DNA from: Deltaproteobacteria bacterium
GTDB lineage: Bacteria; Desulfobacterota; DSM-4660; Desulfatiglandales; HGW-15
Reading direction: 5' to 3'
Assembly: GCA_016932235.1 (NCBI GenBank)
Contig: JAFGDF010000153.1
Location: 1-32,755, forward strand
DNA length: 32,755 bases
In this document: one piece after another, positions 1 to 9,100 of the stretch
How the letters are laid out: every line of letters starts with the position of its first letter
Numbering within the stretch: position 1 is the stretch's first letter
Notes under the pieces: model-generated
Databases searched by the model: none
The model's input: the letters and a program-made list of their open reading frames with translations, nothing else
Told to the model about the DNA's origin: nothing
Translations under genes and position numbers: made by a program

Positions 1-986
1 ACATCCGCCTGGCCCGAGGCAATGATCTCCTCCATCAGTTCCGGGTCAGCCAGCGCTCCAACAGCGGCAACAGGCGTATTTACATGTTTCTTTATCTCCG
101 CGGCATACTTCACATTGCACCCGTCAGGCAGAAACATCGTGGGATGTGTAATAAAAAAGGATTCCGGGACCTCATGGTTTCCTGCCGATACATGTATCAG
201 GTCCACCCTGCCGTCAAACATTTTCGCGATGGCGATGCCTTCATCAATATCATAGCCATTGGGGTCGCACTCGGAACCGCTCATTCGGAACTCTATAGGA
301 AAGTCGCACCCCGCCTTTTTGCGGATATTTTCCACAATCGCCAGCGACAGGCGCATGCGGTTTTCAAGACTTCCTCCCCATTCATCACGACGAGTATTGA
401 TCCTGGATGAAATGAACTGGGAGAGCAGCCAACCATGGCCGCCATGAATCAGTACCATCCCGAAGCCGCACTTCTTCACCCAGGCTGCCGCATCACCGAA
501 TACTTCTATGGTCTCCAGAATGACGTCAACGGGCATCTCCTTTACCTCAAGGCCATAGGAATTAACGCAGGCAACAGGGCCGTATAGAGGCGCGCCTTTC
601 TCATGGGAATAGCGGGCAAACATGCCGGCGTGCTGCAATTCCACGGAGGCAACCGCGCCGTGACGGTTTATGGCATTGGCCAGAGCGGACATCGGGGCAG
701 GGTTCAAAGGATCGCCCAAAAGGATATGATGACTGCTTCCCATGCCGTATTTTCGGTCAACGCATGCACCGACAGTTACAGCAGCGGCCCCTCCCATAGC
801 CTTCATCTCATAATATGCGATGGTATCCGGTACGGGGGAACCCTCCGGGGTAGTATAGAAGGGTCCTGTAGGGGCTCCGAATATCCTGTTGCGGTAGATA
901 GTTCTGCCGAATTGAATGGGTGCAAAGAGATTGGGGTATTTAATTTTGCTCATCTTCTTGTCGCAAGCCACGATATATGTGCACAT
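1..986 (-). CDS. NADH:flavin oxidoreductase (old yellow enzyme family), C-terminus cut by window edge
   Basis: Reading the minus strand from an ATG at 986 gives 328 uninterrupted codons to the window edge, so the 3' end is missing. The protein has the old yellow enzyme TIM-barrel pattern. It starts with NLFAPIQFGRTIYRNRI, then shows ELQHAG, then HGGHGWLLSQFISSRINTR followed by DEWGGSLENR, the usual flavin and active-site block. Near the edge it has AAVGALADPELMEE, close to the FMN-phosphate-binding part of the barrel. Members reduce activated C=C bonds with NAD(P)H. Whether this one also has the C-terminal 4Fe-4S and FAD/NAD domains of 2,4-dienoyl-CoA reductase cannot be seen. The start is supported by AAGGAG four bases upstream of the ATG. 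The substrate is unknown. The family call is firm. Confidence 0.9.
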   Translation of the reverse strand, partial: MCTYIVACDKKMSKIKYPNLFAPIQFGRTIYRNRIFGAPTGPFYTTPEGSPVPDTIAYYEMKAMGGAAAVTVGACVDRKYGMGSSHHILLGDPLNPAPMSALANAINRHGAVASVELQHAGMFARYSHEKGAPLYGPVACVNSYGLEVKEMPVDVILETIEVFGDAAAWVKKCGFGMVLIHGGHGWLLSQFISSRINTRRDEWGGSLENRMRLSLAIVENIRKKAGCDFPIEFRMSGSECDPNGYDIDEGIAIAKMFDGRVDLIHVSAGNHEVPESFFITHPTMFLPDGCNVKYAAEIKKHVNTPVAAVGALADPELMEEIIASGQAD

Positions 987-1082
987 GCGCTCCTTTCCGG
1001 TATAAAAATATTTCTCTTCTATGATTGGTTTATATATGTCATTTATATATAATTATTAAAGAAATTTACAATACCTTATACA

Positions 1083-1108
1083 GATTTTTTCGATTTATAG
1101 AAAAAATC
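1083..1108. repeat. AT-rich inverted repeat in the intergenic gap
   Basis: GATTTTTTC (1083-1091) and GAAAAAATC (1100-1108) form a perfect 9-bp stem with an 8-base loop. It lies between the divergent oxidoreductase and DUF4037 genes, about 100 bp upstream of the oxidoreductase start. It may be an operator or a promoter-proximal structure; nothing identifies the binding protein. Confidence 0.4.
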
Positions 1109-1141
1109 CATTTAAAAACAGAATATAAACAACATATCTTC

Positions 1142-1174
1142 AGCAGCCCGTCGGGCAAAGTCCGACAGGCTGCT
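1142..1174. repeat. Intergenic hairpin of a GTCGG/CCGAC repeat family
   Basis: AGCAGCCCGTCGGG and TCCGACAGGCTGCT form a 14-bp stem with one C·A mismatch and a terminal G·T pair around the loop CAAAG. A related hairpin lies at 6110-6138 and a decayed one near 19107-19139. There is no T-run after it, so a simple rho-independent terminator is not supported. It is more likely a dispersed intergenic repeat. Confidence 0.5.
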
Positions 1175-1274
1175 AGGCGCCGAAAAGCGGTAACTTGACT
1201 GATAAGAAGAAAGAGTATATCTAAAAAGACAATAAATTCCGGAATGCGAATCTAGTTTTAAAAGAAGATAAATT

Positions 1275-2201
1275 ATGAAAGGTCTTGATCTCGCGGAAAT
1301 GTTTTATGAAAGACACGGCAACGCCATGATCGCGAATCAATTTGTTTCCTATGTCGATAGAATAGCTGTCGGATTTGCGGGCCCAGGATCGGAATGTTTT
1401 GGTTTTGATGATGAAATATCACGGGATCATGACTGGGGACCGGCATTCTGTCTCTGGCTGACTTCCGAAGATCATGAAAGCATAGGCAGAGAGCTGCAAA
1501 ATGCCTATCGGAATCTTCCAAAAAGATTTATGGAATTCGGCCCTCGCATCACAAGTCCGGGTGAGGAGAGAAGAACCGGCGTGAGCGAGATCGGCGCATT
1601 TTACAAGACATACACGGGTCTTGAGCATGTCCCCGAAACATTGAATGAGTGGTTCAATGTACCGGAACAGGGTCTGGCAACCTGTACAAATGGAAGGGTA
1701 TTTACAGATCCTCTCGGTGAATTTACGCGATGGAGAAAAGCCCTTCTGGATTATTTCCCTGAAGATATTCGTCTGAAGAAAATGGCGTCCCGCTGTATTA
1801 CCGCCGCGCAGGCAGGTCAATATAATCTTGAAAGATCTCTAAAAAGAAATGACCTCTTTGCCGCCAGGTATTCGGAAATCAAATTTTGTGAAGAGATCAT
1901 TTCCCTCATATACCTGTTAAATAAGAAATATAGGCCCTTTTACAAGTGGATTTTCAGGGGGCTGAAGGATCTTCCGATTCTTGGTGAAAGGGTTTACAAA
2001 ATGATCTCTGATCTTGTTGGAGAGGAAGATTTGTGGAAAAAGCCTGATATAATTGAAAATATATGCGTTGAGACAATCAGGGAACTCAGGAGCGAAGGCC
2101 TTTCTGATTCCAATAGCGGCTTTTTACTTGATCACGCAGGAAGCATACAGGAAAGAATTTCGGAACCTCTTCTTCGCGGGAGGTTATCGGTAGTGAAATG
2201 A
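1275..2201 (+). CDS. DUF4037 nucleotidyltransferase-like protein
   Basis: The product has 308 residues and is recognised as a DUF4037 protein. Residues 36-55 carry GPGSE, FDDE and DHDWG, which resemble the GS...DxD signature of the nucleotidyltransferase (Pol-beta) fold: Gly38-Ser39, Asp45-Asp46, Asp51 and Asp53. The C-terminal half is helical with no motif I recognise. It probably transfers a nucleotide to an unknown acceptor, but that rests on the fold signature only. The DUF4125 gene lies 158 bp downstream on the same strand, and the two families commonly occur together or fused. The ribosome-binding site is weak (AAGAAG about nine bases upstream). No signal peptide or membrane segment is seen, so a cytoplasmic protein is expected. 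Confidence 0.85.
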   Translation: MKGLDLAEMFYERHGNAMIANQFVSYVDRIAVGFAGPGSECFGFDDEISRDHDWGPAFCLWLTSEDHESIGRELQNAYRNLPKRFMEFGPRITSPGEERRTGVSEIGAFYKTYTGLEHVPETLNEWFNVPEQGLATCTNGRVFTDPLGEFTRWRKALLDYFPEDIRLKKMASRCITAAQAGQYNLERSLKRNDLFAARYSEIKFCEEIISLIYLLNKKYRPFYKWIFRGLKDLPILGERVYKMISDLVGEEDLWKKPDIIENICVETIRELRSEGLSDSNSGFLLDHAGSIQERISEPLLRGRLSVVK

Positions 2202-2235
2202 ACCTTCCCGCCGCAGAGTAGCGAGGTATCAAGTA

Positions 2236-2297
2236 GTCATTCCAGAAAACCCAAAGGGTTTATCCGGAAGCCGGATTCACGCTTTCGTAGGAATGAC
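2236..2297. repeat. Multi-hairpin palindromic repeat (REP/MITE-like)
   Basis: The outer arms GTCATTCC (2236-2243) and GGAATGAC (2290-2297) enclose two perfect small hairpins: AACCC-AAA-GGGTT (2248-2260) and ATCCGG-AAG-CCGGAT (2262-2276). The whole folds as a cloverleaf-like structure. It sits between the DUF4037 and DUF4125 genes, about 620 bp from the REP-associated transposase at 2986. Such units are typical of dispersed REP/MITE families. Copy number in the genome cannot be judged here. Confidence 0.6.
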
Positions 2298-2359
2298 AGA
2301 AACGTTCCAAGGAGCGGGGAATTACTCATGCAGAGATTAAAAATTGTTGGGAGTAATAA

Positions 2360-2944
2360 ATGCCTGATAAAGAGAAACTTATAGCAGAGATTCTTGAACT
2401 GGAACTGAAGATGTTCATTTCTGTTCCGTCGGACGGTGTTTACAGCTGCCAGGAGAATCCCGAGGGATTCAGGATACACAGGGGAGCGCAGTTTATTGTC
2501 TGGAGCGATGATACTCTAAAAAGCTATATGGATGATCTTCAGCGTGCGGAGAAAGAGGGCTTGAACCTGATGACAATCAAGTACGCGCGTATGGATAATA
2601 TCATTCCCAGAAAAAACCTGAATCCTCTTGTTGATGCAATCACCGAGATAGAGCTCCGGTGGCAACGGGAGATGTTCGCAAAGTATCCCAGCCTCATGGC
2701 CGGTGCGCGCAGACTTATGGAATCTGAAAATATGGCGGGAGGCACATCCTTTGAAACCTATCTAAAGAGTGAGCTTGAGACTTACTCTGATAATACCCTT
2801 TCGCTGCTGCACCGTGATCTGTCAAGTTTTGAGAAAACGGGGATCAACGGTTCTGAGAAGGTCTATGAACATCTGTCAAAGATAATGGGATATGGATCGG
2901 TTAAAGAGGCGGATCGTCTAATGGGGACGTCCATAAGAAACTAA
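2360..2944 (+). CDS. DUF4125 family protein, C-terminus formed by the inserted element
   Basis: The product has 194 residues and is recognised as a DUF4125 protein, the usual partner of DUF4037. It is soluble and mostly helical; no catalytic motif is known to me. GGGAG eight bases upstream supports the ATG. The last codons, about eight including the stop, read into the left inverted repeat of the transposase unit, which starts at 2919. The final residues MGTSIRN and the stop are therefore encoded by the element. Only a short native tail can have been lost, because the protein is near full family length. I infer that the DUF4037/DUF4125 pair tolerates this insertion. Confidence 0.8.
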   Translation: MPDKEKLIAEILELELKMFISVPSDGVYSCQENPEGFRIHRGAQFIVWSDDTLKSYMDDLQRAEKEGLNLMTIKYARMDNIIPRKNLNPLVDAITEIELRWQREMFAKYPSLMAGARRLMESENMAGGTSFETYLKSELETYSDNTLSLLHRDLSSFEKTGINGSEKVYEHLSKIMGYGSVKEADRLMGTSIRN

Positions 2945-2948
2945 AAAA
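2919..2948 (+). repeat. Left inverted repeat of the transposase unit
   Basis: It starts TAATGGGGACGTCCATAAG and ends in an A-run. It matches 3995-4024 in reverse complement at all 30 positions. The inner GGACGTCC can fold as a short hairpin in single-stranded DNA, as HUH transposases recognise. Confidence 0.85.
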
Positions 2949-2985
2949 CTTGACATGCCAGAAAAGATTTGATAATTTATTTGTT

Positions 2986-4002
2986 ATGCCCAGACTTGCC
3001 AGATTAGATTCCCCTGGCGTATTGCATCATGTTATGATCAGGGGAATAGAGCGTCGCAAAATATTCCGAGATAACAAAGACCGTGATAATCTAATAGAAC
3101 GATTATCCACCATCCTGCCTGAGACCAACACATCATGTTATGCCTGGTCACTGATGCCAAACCACGCCCATTTCCTTTTCAGGAGCGGTAAATACGGTAT
3201 ATCAAAGGTTATGTGCAGACTTCTTACAGGATATGCATTAAGCTTCAATAGAAGGTATAATCGCCATGGTCAGTTATTCCAGAACCGGTATAAATCGATT
3301 ATTTGCCAGGAAGACAAGTATCTTCTGGAATTAGTCCGTTATATTCATCTTAATCCTCTAAGAGCTAATATTGTATCAGACATTTCAGAGTTGAACAAAT
3401 ATCCCTATTCTGGGCATAGCTCTCTGACGAATAATAGAAATAGAGAATGGCAGGATACAGGCTATATTATGGGTTATTTTGGGAGGAATTTGTCAAAAGC
3501 AAGAAAAGGCTATTTGGAATTTGTTGAATCAGGGATTAAGCTAGGCCGAAGGCCCGAGTTGGTTGGTGGAGGGATGATAAGGAGCCTGGGCGGATGGACT
3601 GAGCTAAAGAGAAATCCGTTGAACGGGAATGACAGGATAAAAAGTGATGAAAGGATACTCGGGGATAGCGGCTTTGTGCAGCAGATCCTTTCCGAAGCGA
3701 ATGATGAATTAGACCGGAGATACAGGCTTAAGAGTCAAGGTTATGATATTGAAAAAGTAGAAAAGAGGGTTATTGAAGTATTTGGAGTCAAGAGAGATGA
3801 ATTATATTCCGGCAGTAGGAAGCATGCGATATCACTAGCGAGGAGTGTCTTTTGTTATTGGTGTGTGAGAGAACTCGGTGAAAGCATGACCTGTATAGCA
3901 AAACGAATGAATTTGACACAGCCTGCTGTTGGATATGCTGTCGATCGAGGAGAAATGACAGTGAAAAATAGTAAAATCCAATTAATAATGGAAGTTTTTT
4001 AG
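2986..4002 (+). CDS. REP-associated tyrosine transposase (RAYT, Y1/HUH family) with DnaA-like HTH
   Basis: Starting at the ATG at 2986 (MPRLARLDSPG, the usual RAYT start), the protein has 338 residues. An in-frame TTG at 2950 is less likely. The N-terminal Y1 transposase domain spans about residues 10-135. It shows the HUH motif in MPNHAHFLF (His60 and His62) and the catalytic Tyr119 in RYIHLNPLRA. Residues from about 245 to 325 resemble the DNA-binding C-terminal domain of DnaA, ending in an HTH with LTQPAVGYAV. Such enzymes cut and join single-stranded DNA at short palindromes. The coding frame is intact and its 3' end overlaps the right inverted repeat, so the unit may still be active. Confidence 0.92.
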   Translation: MPRLARLDSPGVLHHVMIRGIERRKIFRDNKDRDNLIERLSTILPETNTSCYAWSLMPNHAHFLFRSGKYGISKVMCRLLTGYALSFNRRYNRHGQLFQNRYKSIICQEDKYLLELVRYIHLNPLRANIVSDISELNKYPYSGHSSLTNNRNREWQDTGYIMGYFGRNLSKARKGYLEFVESGIKLGRRPELVGGGMIRSLGGWTELKRNPLNGNDRIKSDERILGDSGFVQQILSEANDELDRRYRLKSQGYDIEKVEKRVIEVFGVKRDELYSGSRKHAISLARSVFCYWCVRELGESMTCIAKRMNLTQPAVGYAVDRGEMTVKNSKIQLIMEVF

Positions 4003-4024
4003 TTTCTTATGGACGTCCCCATTA
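3995..4024 (-). repeat. Right inverted repeat of the transposase unit
   Basis: It is a perfect 30-base reverse complement of 2919-2948. It begins with TTTTTTAGTTTCTTATGGAC, and the transposase stop codon (4000-4002) lies inside it. Confidence 0.85.
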
Positions 4025-4045
4025 CATTGCAGAAGGGTGGTTTAT

Positions 4046-4735
4046 ATGAAAGAACAATTATTGCTTTTACATGGCGCACTGGGAGCGGGCATACAGTTTG
4101 AAACATTGACCCCATATCTTGAGAATAGATTTGATGTCCATGCCCCGGATTTTGAGGGCCATGGAAGATCAGAGGTCAAAGATCGACCGTTCAGCATGAA
4201 GAATTTTTCTGAAAATGTGCTTGAGTATATGGATGCGAACGGAATCAAACAGGCCGATATCTTCGGCCACAGCCTGGGAGGTCATGTGGGCCTGTATATG
4301 GCCGCTTTTTTCACTGAAAGGATTAACGGGGTTTTCACGCTGGGGACTAAATTTTTATGGACTCCCGAGATCGCGGAAAAAGAGAATGCCCTTCTGGACC
4401 CTGATAAGATCAGGGAAAAAGTTCCACATTATGCCGGAATGCTGGAGGAGAGGCACGTCGCGTCAGGATGGGAAGTATTGCTCGGGAAGGCGAAAGATTT
4501 CCATAATTTTCTGGCAGTAAATAATCCTCTCAGGGATGAGGATATCGAAAAGATTGAAAAAAAGGTAAGGATCTGTCTGGGAGACAGGGACAAGATGGTC
4601 ACAATCGAGGAGAGTCTCAGGATTTACCATTTGCTTAAGGACGGGGAATTTCAGATTTTACCCCGAACACCCCATCCTTTGGAAAAGGTGCCGCTTGAAT
4701 TTTTATCGAATTCGATATGTGATTTTTTTAATTAA
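4046..4735 (+). CDS. Alpha/beta-fold hydrolase
   Basis: From the ATG at 4046 the protein has 229 residues. AAGG nine bases upstream favours this start over the in-frame GTG at 4037. The fold is clear: LLLLHGALGAG forms the oxyanion strand-turn, GHSLGGH (Ser76) is the nucleophile elbow, CLGDRD (Asp180 or Asp182) follows strand 7, and His210 in RTPHPLE completes the triad. No signal peptide is present, so it should act in the cytoplasm. It is a small esterase, thioesterase or C-C hydrolase; the substrate cannot be told. It converges on the esterase gene of the opposite strand, with a 4-base overlap of the two stops. Confidence 0.88.
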   Translation: MKEQLLLLHGALGAGIQFETLTPYLENRFDVHAPDFEGHGRSEVKDRPFSMKNFSENVLEYMDANGIKQADIFGHSLGGHVGLYMAAFFTERINGVFTLGTKFLWTPEIAEKENALLDPDKIREKVPHYAGMLEERHVASGWEVLLGKAKDFHNFLAVNNPLRDEDIEKIEKKVRICLGDRDKMVTIEESLRIYHLLKDGEFQILPRTPHPLEKVPLEFLSNSICDFFN

Positions 4736-5541
4736 CAATATCCCAAAGATTTTAGAAATGATTCAATTAATCCCGGCACCCTGGCCTGAGCTGATCCATC
4801 CATAAAAAAATGGTCAACACCTTCAAATGAGTGAAGATCACACCTGTTTCCGGCTCCTCGCATCTTTTCCGTAAATTCCTTTACAGTATGATACGGCACT
4901 ATTTCATCCGCCGTGCCATGAAAAAGGCACATTGGAGGCAGACCCGCCCTCACATGGTGGGCAGGAGACAGTTTCTCAGGTTTTTCTCTGTTCTGTAACA
5001 GTTCCACAAAATGGCTTTCGATAACCGGATTTACGCATGCGGATTGTAATGCAAGGGCCTGGGGAACAGGGCTGAAAGCCAGATTGTCTTGCGGGTCATC
5101 CATCCCAGGGATCATGGCTGCACAGGCGGCAAGGTGCGCTCCGGCAGATATTCCGCCCGCTACTAACCTGTTTGGATCAATGCCGAGTTCAGCAGCCTCT
5201 TGTCGTGTCCATCGCAGTGCCGATCTGGCGTCCCAAACAGCATCCAGAGGGCTGTAACCACCAATAGAGGACAGCCGGTATTGAAAAGAGATGGTCACCA
5301 TACCCAGACGAGAGTAGTGGCAACAGATATCATAGCCCCATTCCGGTCCTCCCATGGACCATCCGCCTGGATGAAAAAAGACAAATACAGGAAGCTTCTC
5401 TGACTTATTGAGATTTTCCGGGGAAAAAATATGTGCCCTGAGTTCCTGCCCGGAAATACTTTTATATGCCCTTATATCGTCGGGGTTGCATTTTGAAGGT
5501 TCTGGTAAATGCGATGTGGTTGGATTATTGTCTTTGCTCAT
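4732..5541 (-). CDS. Alpha/beta-hydrolase of the carboxylesterase/HSL type
   Basis: The product has 269 residues. HPGGW at 57-61 is the HGG-type oxyanion hole. The nucleophile elbow is GISAG with Ser132. Asp212 (HGTADEIVP) and His244 (GVDHFF) complete the triad. This arrangement is that of hormone-sensitive-lipase-like and kynurenine-formamidase-like esterases. There is no export signal. The 5' end overlaps the end of the DUF3783 gene by 17 bases, so the two are probably translated from one mRNA. The natural substrate is unknown; an acyl ester or arylformamide is possible. Confidence 0.87.
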   Translation of the reverse strand: MSKDNNPTTSHLPEPSKCNPDDIRAYKSISGQELRAHIFSPENLNKSEKLPVFVFFHPGGWSMGGPEWGYDICCHYSRLGMVTISFQYRLSSIGGYSPLDAVWDARSALRWTRQEAAELGIDPNRLVAGGISAGAHLAACAAMIPGMDDPQDNLAFSPVPQALALQSACVNPVIESHFVELLQNREKPEKLSPAHHVRAGLPPMCLFHGTADEIVPYHTVKEFTEKMRGAGNRCDLHSFEGVDHFFMDGSAQARVPGLIESFLKSLGYC

Positions 5542-5983
5542 TTTTCTTCCTTTCAGCTTTTTTTCTTATTCTCATTGCCCGGTCCTCTGCCTCAAGTTCG
5601 TTGAGCAGCTTTTCCAGCGGCCATTTTTCAGAAACAGGGGTCAGAGTTGCCCAAATCTGTCTGGACAACCCTTCTTTCCTATAGGCCGCCATTAAATTAT
5701 GTAATTCATTCTGTGCCAATCCGGACATTATTACAGCCCTAGGCATGCTTGAGACGTCGTCTAATCCGGCCTTATCCTCATGGGTCAGAATATCACCGAC
5801 GCTTGTCCCAAGATTATGGGATGATGCGAAAACAATACGAGTCCCAGCCAGACCGATCTTATCAGACATATCAAGTAAGACAGCTCGTTCCTTTAATGGA
5901 TAGCCGCAAACCAACAATGCCCTGGGGCCGTACATGCGTTTTTTGGATTTTCCTATTTTGGTAAATTGCCCTTTATGATTCAT
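5525..5983 (-). CDS. DUF3783 domain protein
   Basis: The product has 152 residues and is recognised as a DUF3783 protein. It has a basic N-terminus, a central alpha/beta part with RALLVCGYPLKER and a highly charged C-terminal helix ending KKAERKKNEQRQ. The core pattern (RAVIMSGLAQNELHNLM then TPVSEKWPLEKLLNEL) is typical of the family, whose function is unknown. AAAGGGG upstream supports the start. It is the first gene of a two-gene transcript with the esterase, which it overlaps by 17 bases. Confidence 0.75.
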   Translation of the reverse strand: MNHKGQFTKIGKSKKRMYGPRALLVCGYPLKERAVLLDMSDKIGLAGTRIVFASSHNLGTSVGDILTHEDKAGLDDVSSMPRAVIMSGLAQNELHNLMAAYRKEGLSRQIWATLTPVSEKWPLEKLLNELEAEDRAMRIRKKAERKKNEQRQ

Positions 5984-6109
5984 GACTACATTGCCCCTTT
6001 CCTATTCTCTATTCGGTTAATCAGTTTAAGTCTATATTTACCGGACCACATGAAATGACATCGGGAATAAATATCGCCCGAAACGGATGGAATCTTAAAT
6101 CTTATTAGG

Positions 6110-6138
6110 AGGCTGACGGATAGAGTCCGACAGCCTCA
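6110..6138. repeat. Hairpin of the GTCGG/CCGAC repeat family
   Basis: GAGGCTGACGGA and TCCGACAGCCTC form a 12-bp stem with one A·A mismatch around TAGAG. It lies just beyond the stop of the minus-strand sigma-54 activator. It could act as its 3' hairpin, but there is no U-run. It is related to 1142-1174. Confidence 0.5.
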
Positions 6139-6146
6139 CAGTTGAT

Positions 6147-9100
6147 TCAACTTTCCTTAGGCCGTTTTTCCGGAATAATTTTCCTCTTTATCCCGAGCTT
6201 TCGCATCTTTGAATATAGGGTTTGCGGATTCAGATCCAGGAGCCTGGCAGCCCCTTTATCCCCACTGACATGCCAGCCGCATTTTTCAAGTGCGCTGATG
6301 ATGTGGGATAGCTCCATTTCTTTCATGGTCAGATGTGTTTTGACAGGTTCATCTTTAGGCCTGGAGCCTATGAAGCCTGGCAGGTTTAAAGAGTGACCAT
6401 CGCTTAATATCACAGCCCGCTCAATGATATGCTTGAGTTCGCGGACATTTCCGGACCATGGATATTCCATAAGGCGATTCATGTTTGTATTGGAAATTCC
6501 GTGTATCTGATCCTTTGAAAATCGCTTTTTATATTTTTCGAGAAAATGCAGTACAAGAGGAGGGATATCTTCCTTGCGTTCTCTTAAGGGTTTAACATGA
6601 ATAGGAAACACGTTTAGCCTGTAGAAAAGATCCATCCTGAAAAGTCCTTTTTCGACCATTTCCTCAAGTGGTATGTTCGTCGCGGCAATTAATCGAAAAT
6701 CAGAATGAATGATCTCAGTGCCACCCACCCTTTCAAATGCCCTTTCCTCAATAGATCTTAGAAGTTTCGCCTGGATATCCATTGGTATGTTCTGGACATC
6801 ATCAAGAAACAATGTTCCGTCATGAGCTAGTTCAAGCCGTCCTATTCTTCTCCTTGCCGCTCCCGTAAAAGCACCTCTTTCGTGTCCGAAAAGCTCACTG
6901 GGTATGAGATTTTCCGACAGCGAGGCCATATTGACGGGAATAAAAGGACCTTCGGACCTTGAGCTTAATTTATGGATTCCCCTGGCAATCATCTCTTTTC
7001 CAACCCCGGTTTCCCCTGCTATAAGAACGGCCGAATCCGTTGGAGCAACTTTTTGCATCTCGGCCAGGATTTCAAAAATCGCATCTGATTTTCCAATGAT
7101 CTCACCAGCAGATTGAGAGGATGACGGCTCCATACGATATAATCTTGCTTCCTCATTCAACCGGTCTTTTAATCTGGAGATCTCTTCATATGCCCTGACA
7201 TTGTCAAGAGATACGGCGATCTGATTAGTAATAGCCCCTAAAAGTCTTAGGTCCTGAAGGGCGATAGCGCTTTCTATTCTGTCGGCATCGAGATAAAAGA
7301 CACCTAAAACATTCCCCTTCAGGGTTATCGGGGTGCATATCATCCATCCTGCTTCGGTTATGTTGCCGAATTTTTCATTTTTAAAATCTTCAATCCCCCG
7401 TACGATCTCTTTGCCTGATCTAACTACTTTTTCAATGAGCTTAAGGTTGGGTTCAAATATCTTTGATTGCACGACATCCGGATTTAGGTTACGGCTGGCC
7501 ACCATGATTACCTTATCGCCATCAGGTAGAAAAACGCCACCCCTCTCCGCTCCGGTAAATCCCATGATGAGACTGATGACTCTATTCAGGAGCGCTTTCC
7601 AATCTCTAAGAGCGCCAAGGCTGTTGCCCACTTCGAGAATGGCTTTTATGGTTCTTTCTTCCCTGTTAAAATCGAGGATATATTTTCTGAGATCCTTGGG
7701 AAACAACTTCCTGTTTACAGGAGACATAACCTCCCACGATTCCATTAAAAGATCTTGAGCGTTTTTGTGCTCTCCCTTTTTTAACATCAACCTTGCTATG
7801 ACATTTTTTGTCTTCGCGGCTTCGAGCTTGGCACCTGACTGCACCAGGAGGTCCAGACTTTTATAAAGGTCTTTCTGAATAATCTTTTCTTCGAAACCGT
7901 TACCGAAGAAATTTTTCTCAGCCCTGTATCTGTAGGCAACACCCTTCATGTAAATATCGGGCCACTTCATCAGTAATTCAATCTCAGATTTTAAACTGGT
8001 TCCAATATCTATTTCCCCTTCCAGTTCGAGATCGCGAATACACTCAAGGTTCCATGAGCCCCTGTATAAGGTCCAGCCATATCTTTCGGAGAGCTCCTGG
8101 GCCTGTTGAAGATATTGTATAAATTTTTTATAGTCCTTGCGGCTAAAGTGCACATACGCTTTAGCTCTCAACGCCATCCAGAGAACAAAGTATTCAAGAT
8201 TGTCTTTAGGTGTTTTTAGTATCCGTTCCAGATAGATATCAGCATCTTCGACATATCGGGCTTCAAGAAGGGTCATTACGGACATAATATCCGAATAAGC
8301 CTTAAGTCCAGGCCATCCTTGTAACTTGGCCTTTTCATTTACTGTTTTAATCAGGCCGATTCCTCTGGCTGTCTGCCCGCATATACTGAAACACCAGCCC
8401 AATAGACAGCATGCTCTCAGCGTAATTTCATCGGAAGGAAGATTCTCCAGATTTCCTATGACCTCTTCATATCTTTTTACGGCTTCTGCAATTCGACCCT
8501 GCCAGCATAAAAAATCGATACTCATCAGAGCGGCCTCCTTGAGCAGATCCTTGTTTCCGATTTCCTGTGTGAGCTTCCACATAAGGTGATAATGAGGGCT
8601 TACTTTTTTCAGGTCGTCTTCACTGCGGCTCATAAGGTAGGCATATATCATGCATATTCTTGCTTCTCTTTCTTTATCCTGTAATCCTATGGCCATCCTT
8701 CGGGCACGCTTGAGATATCCTTTTTTCTGATCTGCTGTTACCAGGTGTTCCCTCGTCGCCGCCAGGCCAAGCGCGGCATCGATAAAGGCTCTTCTCTCAA
8801 CCGGGGATTGTTTGGAAGTCGGAGGGTTATCAAGAATGAATTGATAATACTTTACCGCATTTTCGGTCTGGTTGTTTTTTCGATAATATTCGGCCATATT
8901 GAACAGGCTTAAGGTTCCTTTTACAGGCAAGCCGGAGATCTGATAGAGGTGGACCAGGTTCAGAAACTGCTCTTTATCTTCTTCAGCAGTTTTTTCGAAA
9001 AGGCTGATCAAGGCTTTTGCTGAATTTTGCAGCTGAGCTTTTTCTGCCTTTTCCAGTATAAGCCTCGGGTATTGATTATCCGAAAATTGATAGTATCCTT

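Larger units (their letters stand above)
2919..4024 (+). mobile_element. REP-associated transposase unit with 30-bp perfect inverted ends
   Basis: Positions 2919-2948 and 3995-4024 are perfect reverse complements over 30 bases. Each end contains the 8-bp palindrome GGACGTCC. The 1106-bp unit holds a single Y1/HUH transposase gene. No direct target duplication is obvious at the outer borders. The left end overlaps the stop of the DUF4125 gene, and the right end stops about 20 bp before the next gene's start. Confidence 0.85.

Noticed and set aside
603..1052. Plus-strand open frame of 149 codons
   Set aside because: It is antisense to the old-yellow-enzyme gene, whose frame carries clear family motifs and a ribosome-binding site.
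1195..1221. Promoter TTGACT/TATATC for the DUF4037 gene
   Set aside because: The spacer is only 15 bases and the -10 match is poor; it is possible but not supported enough to list.
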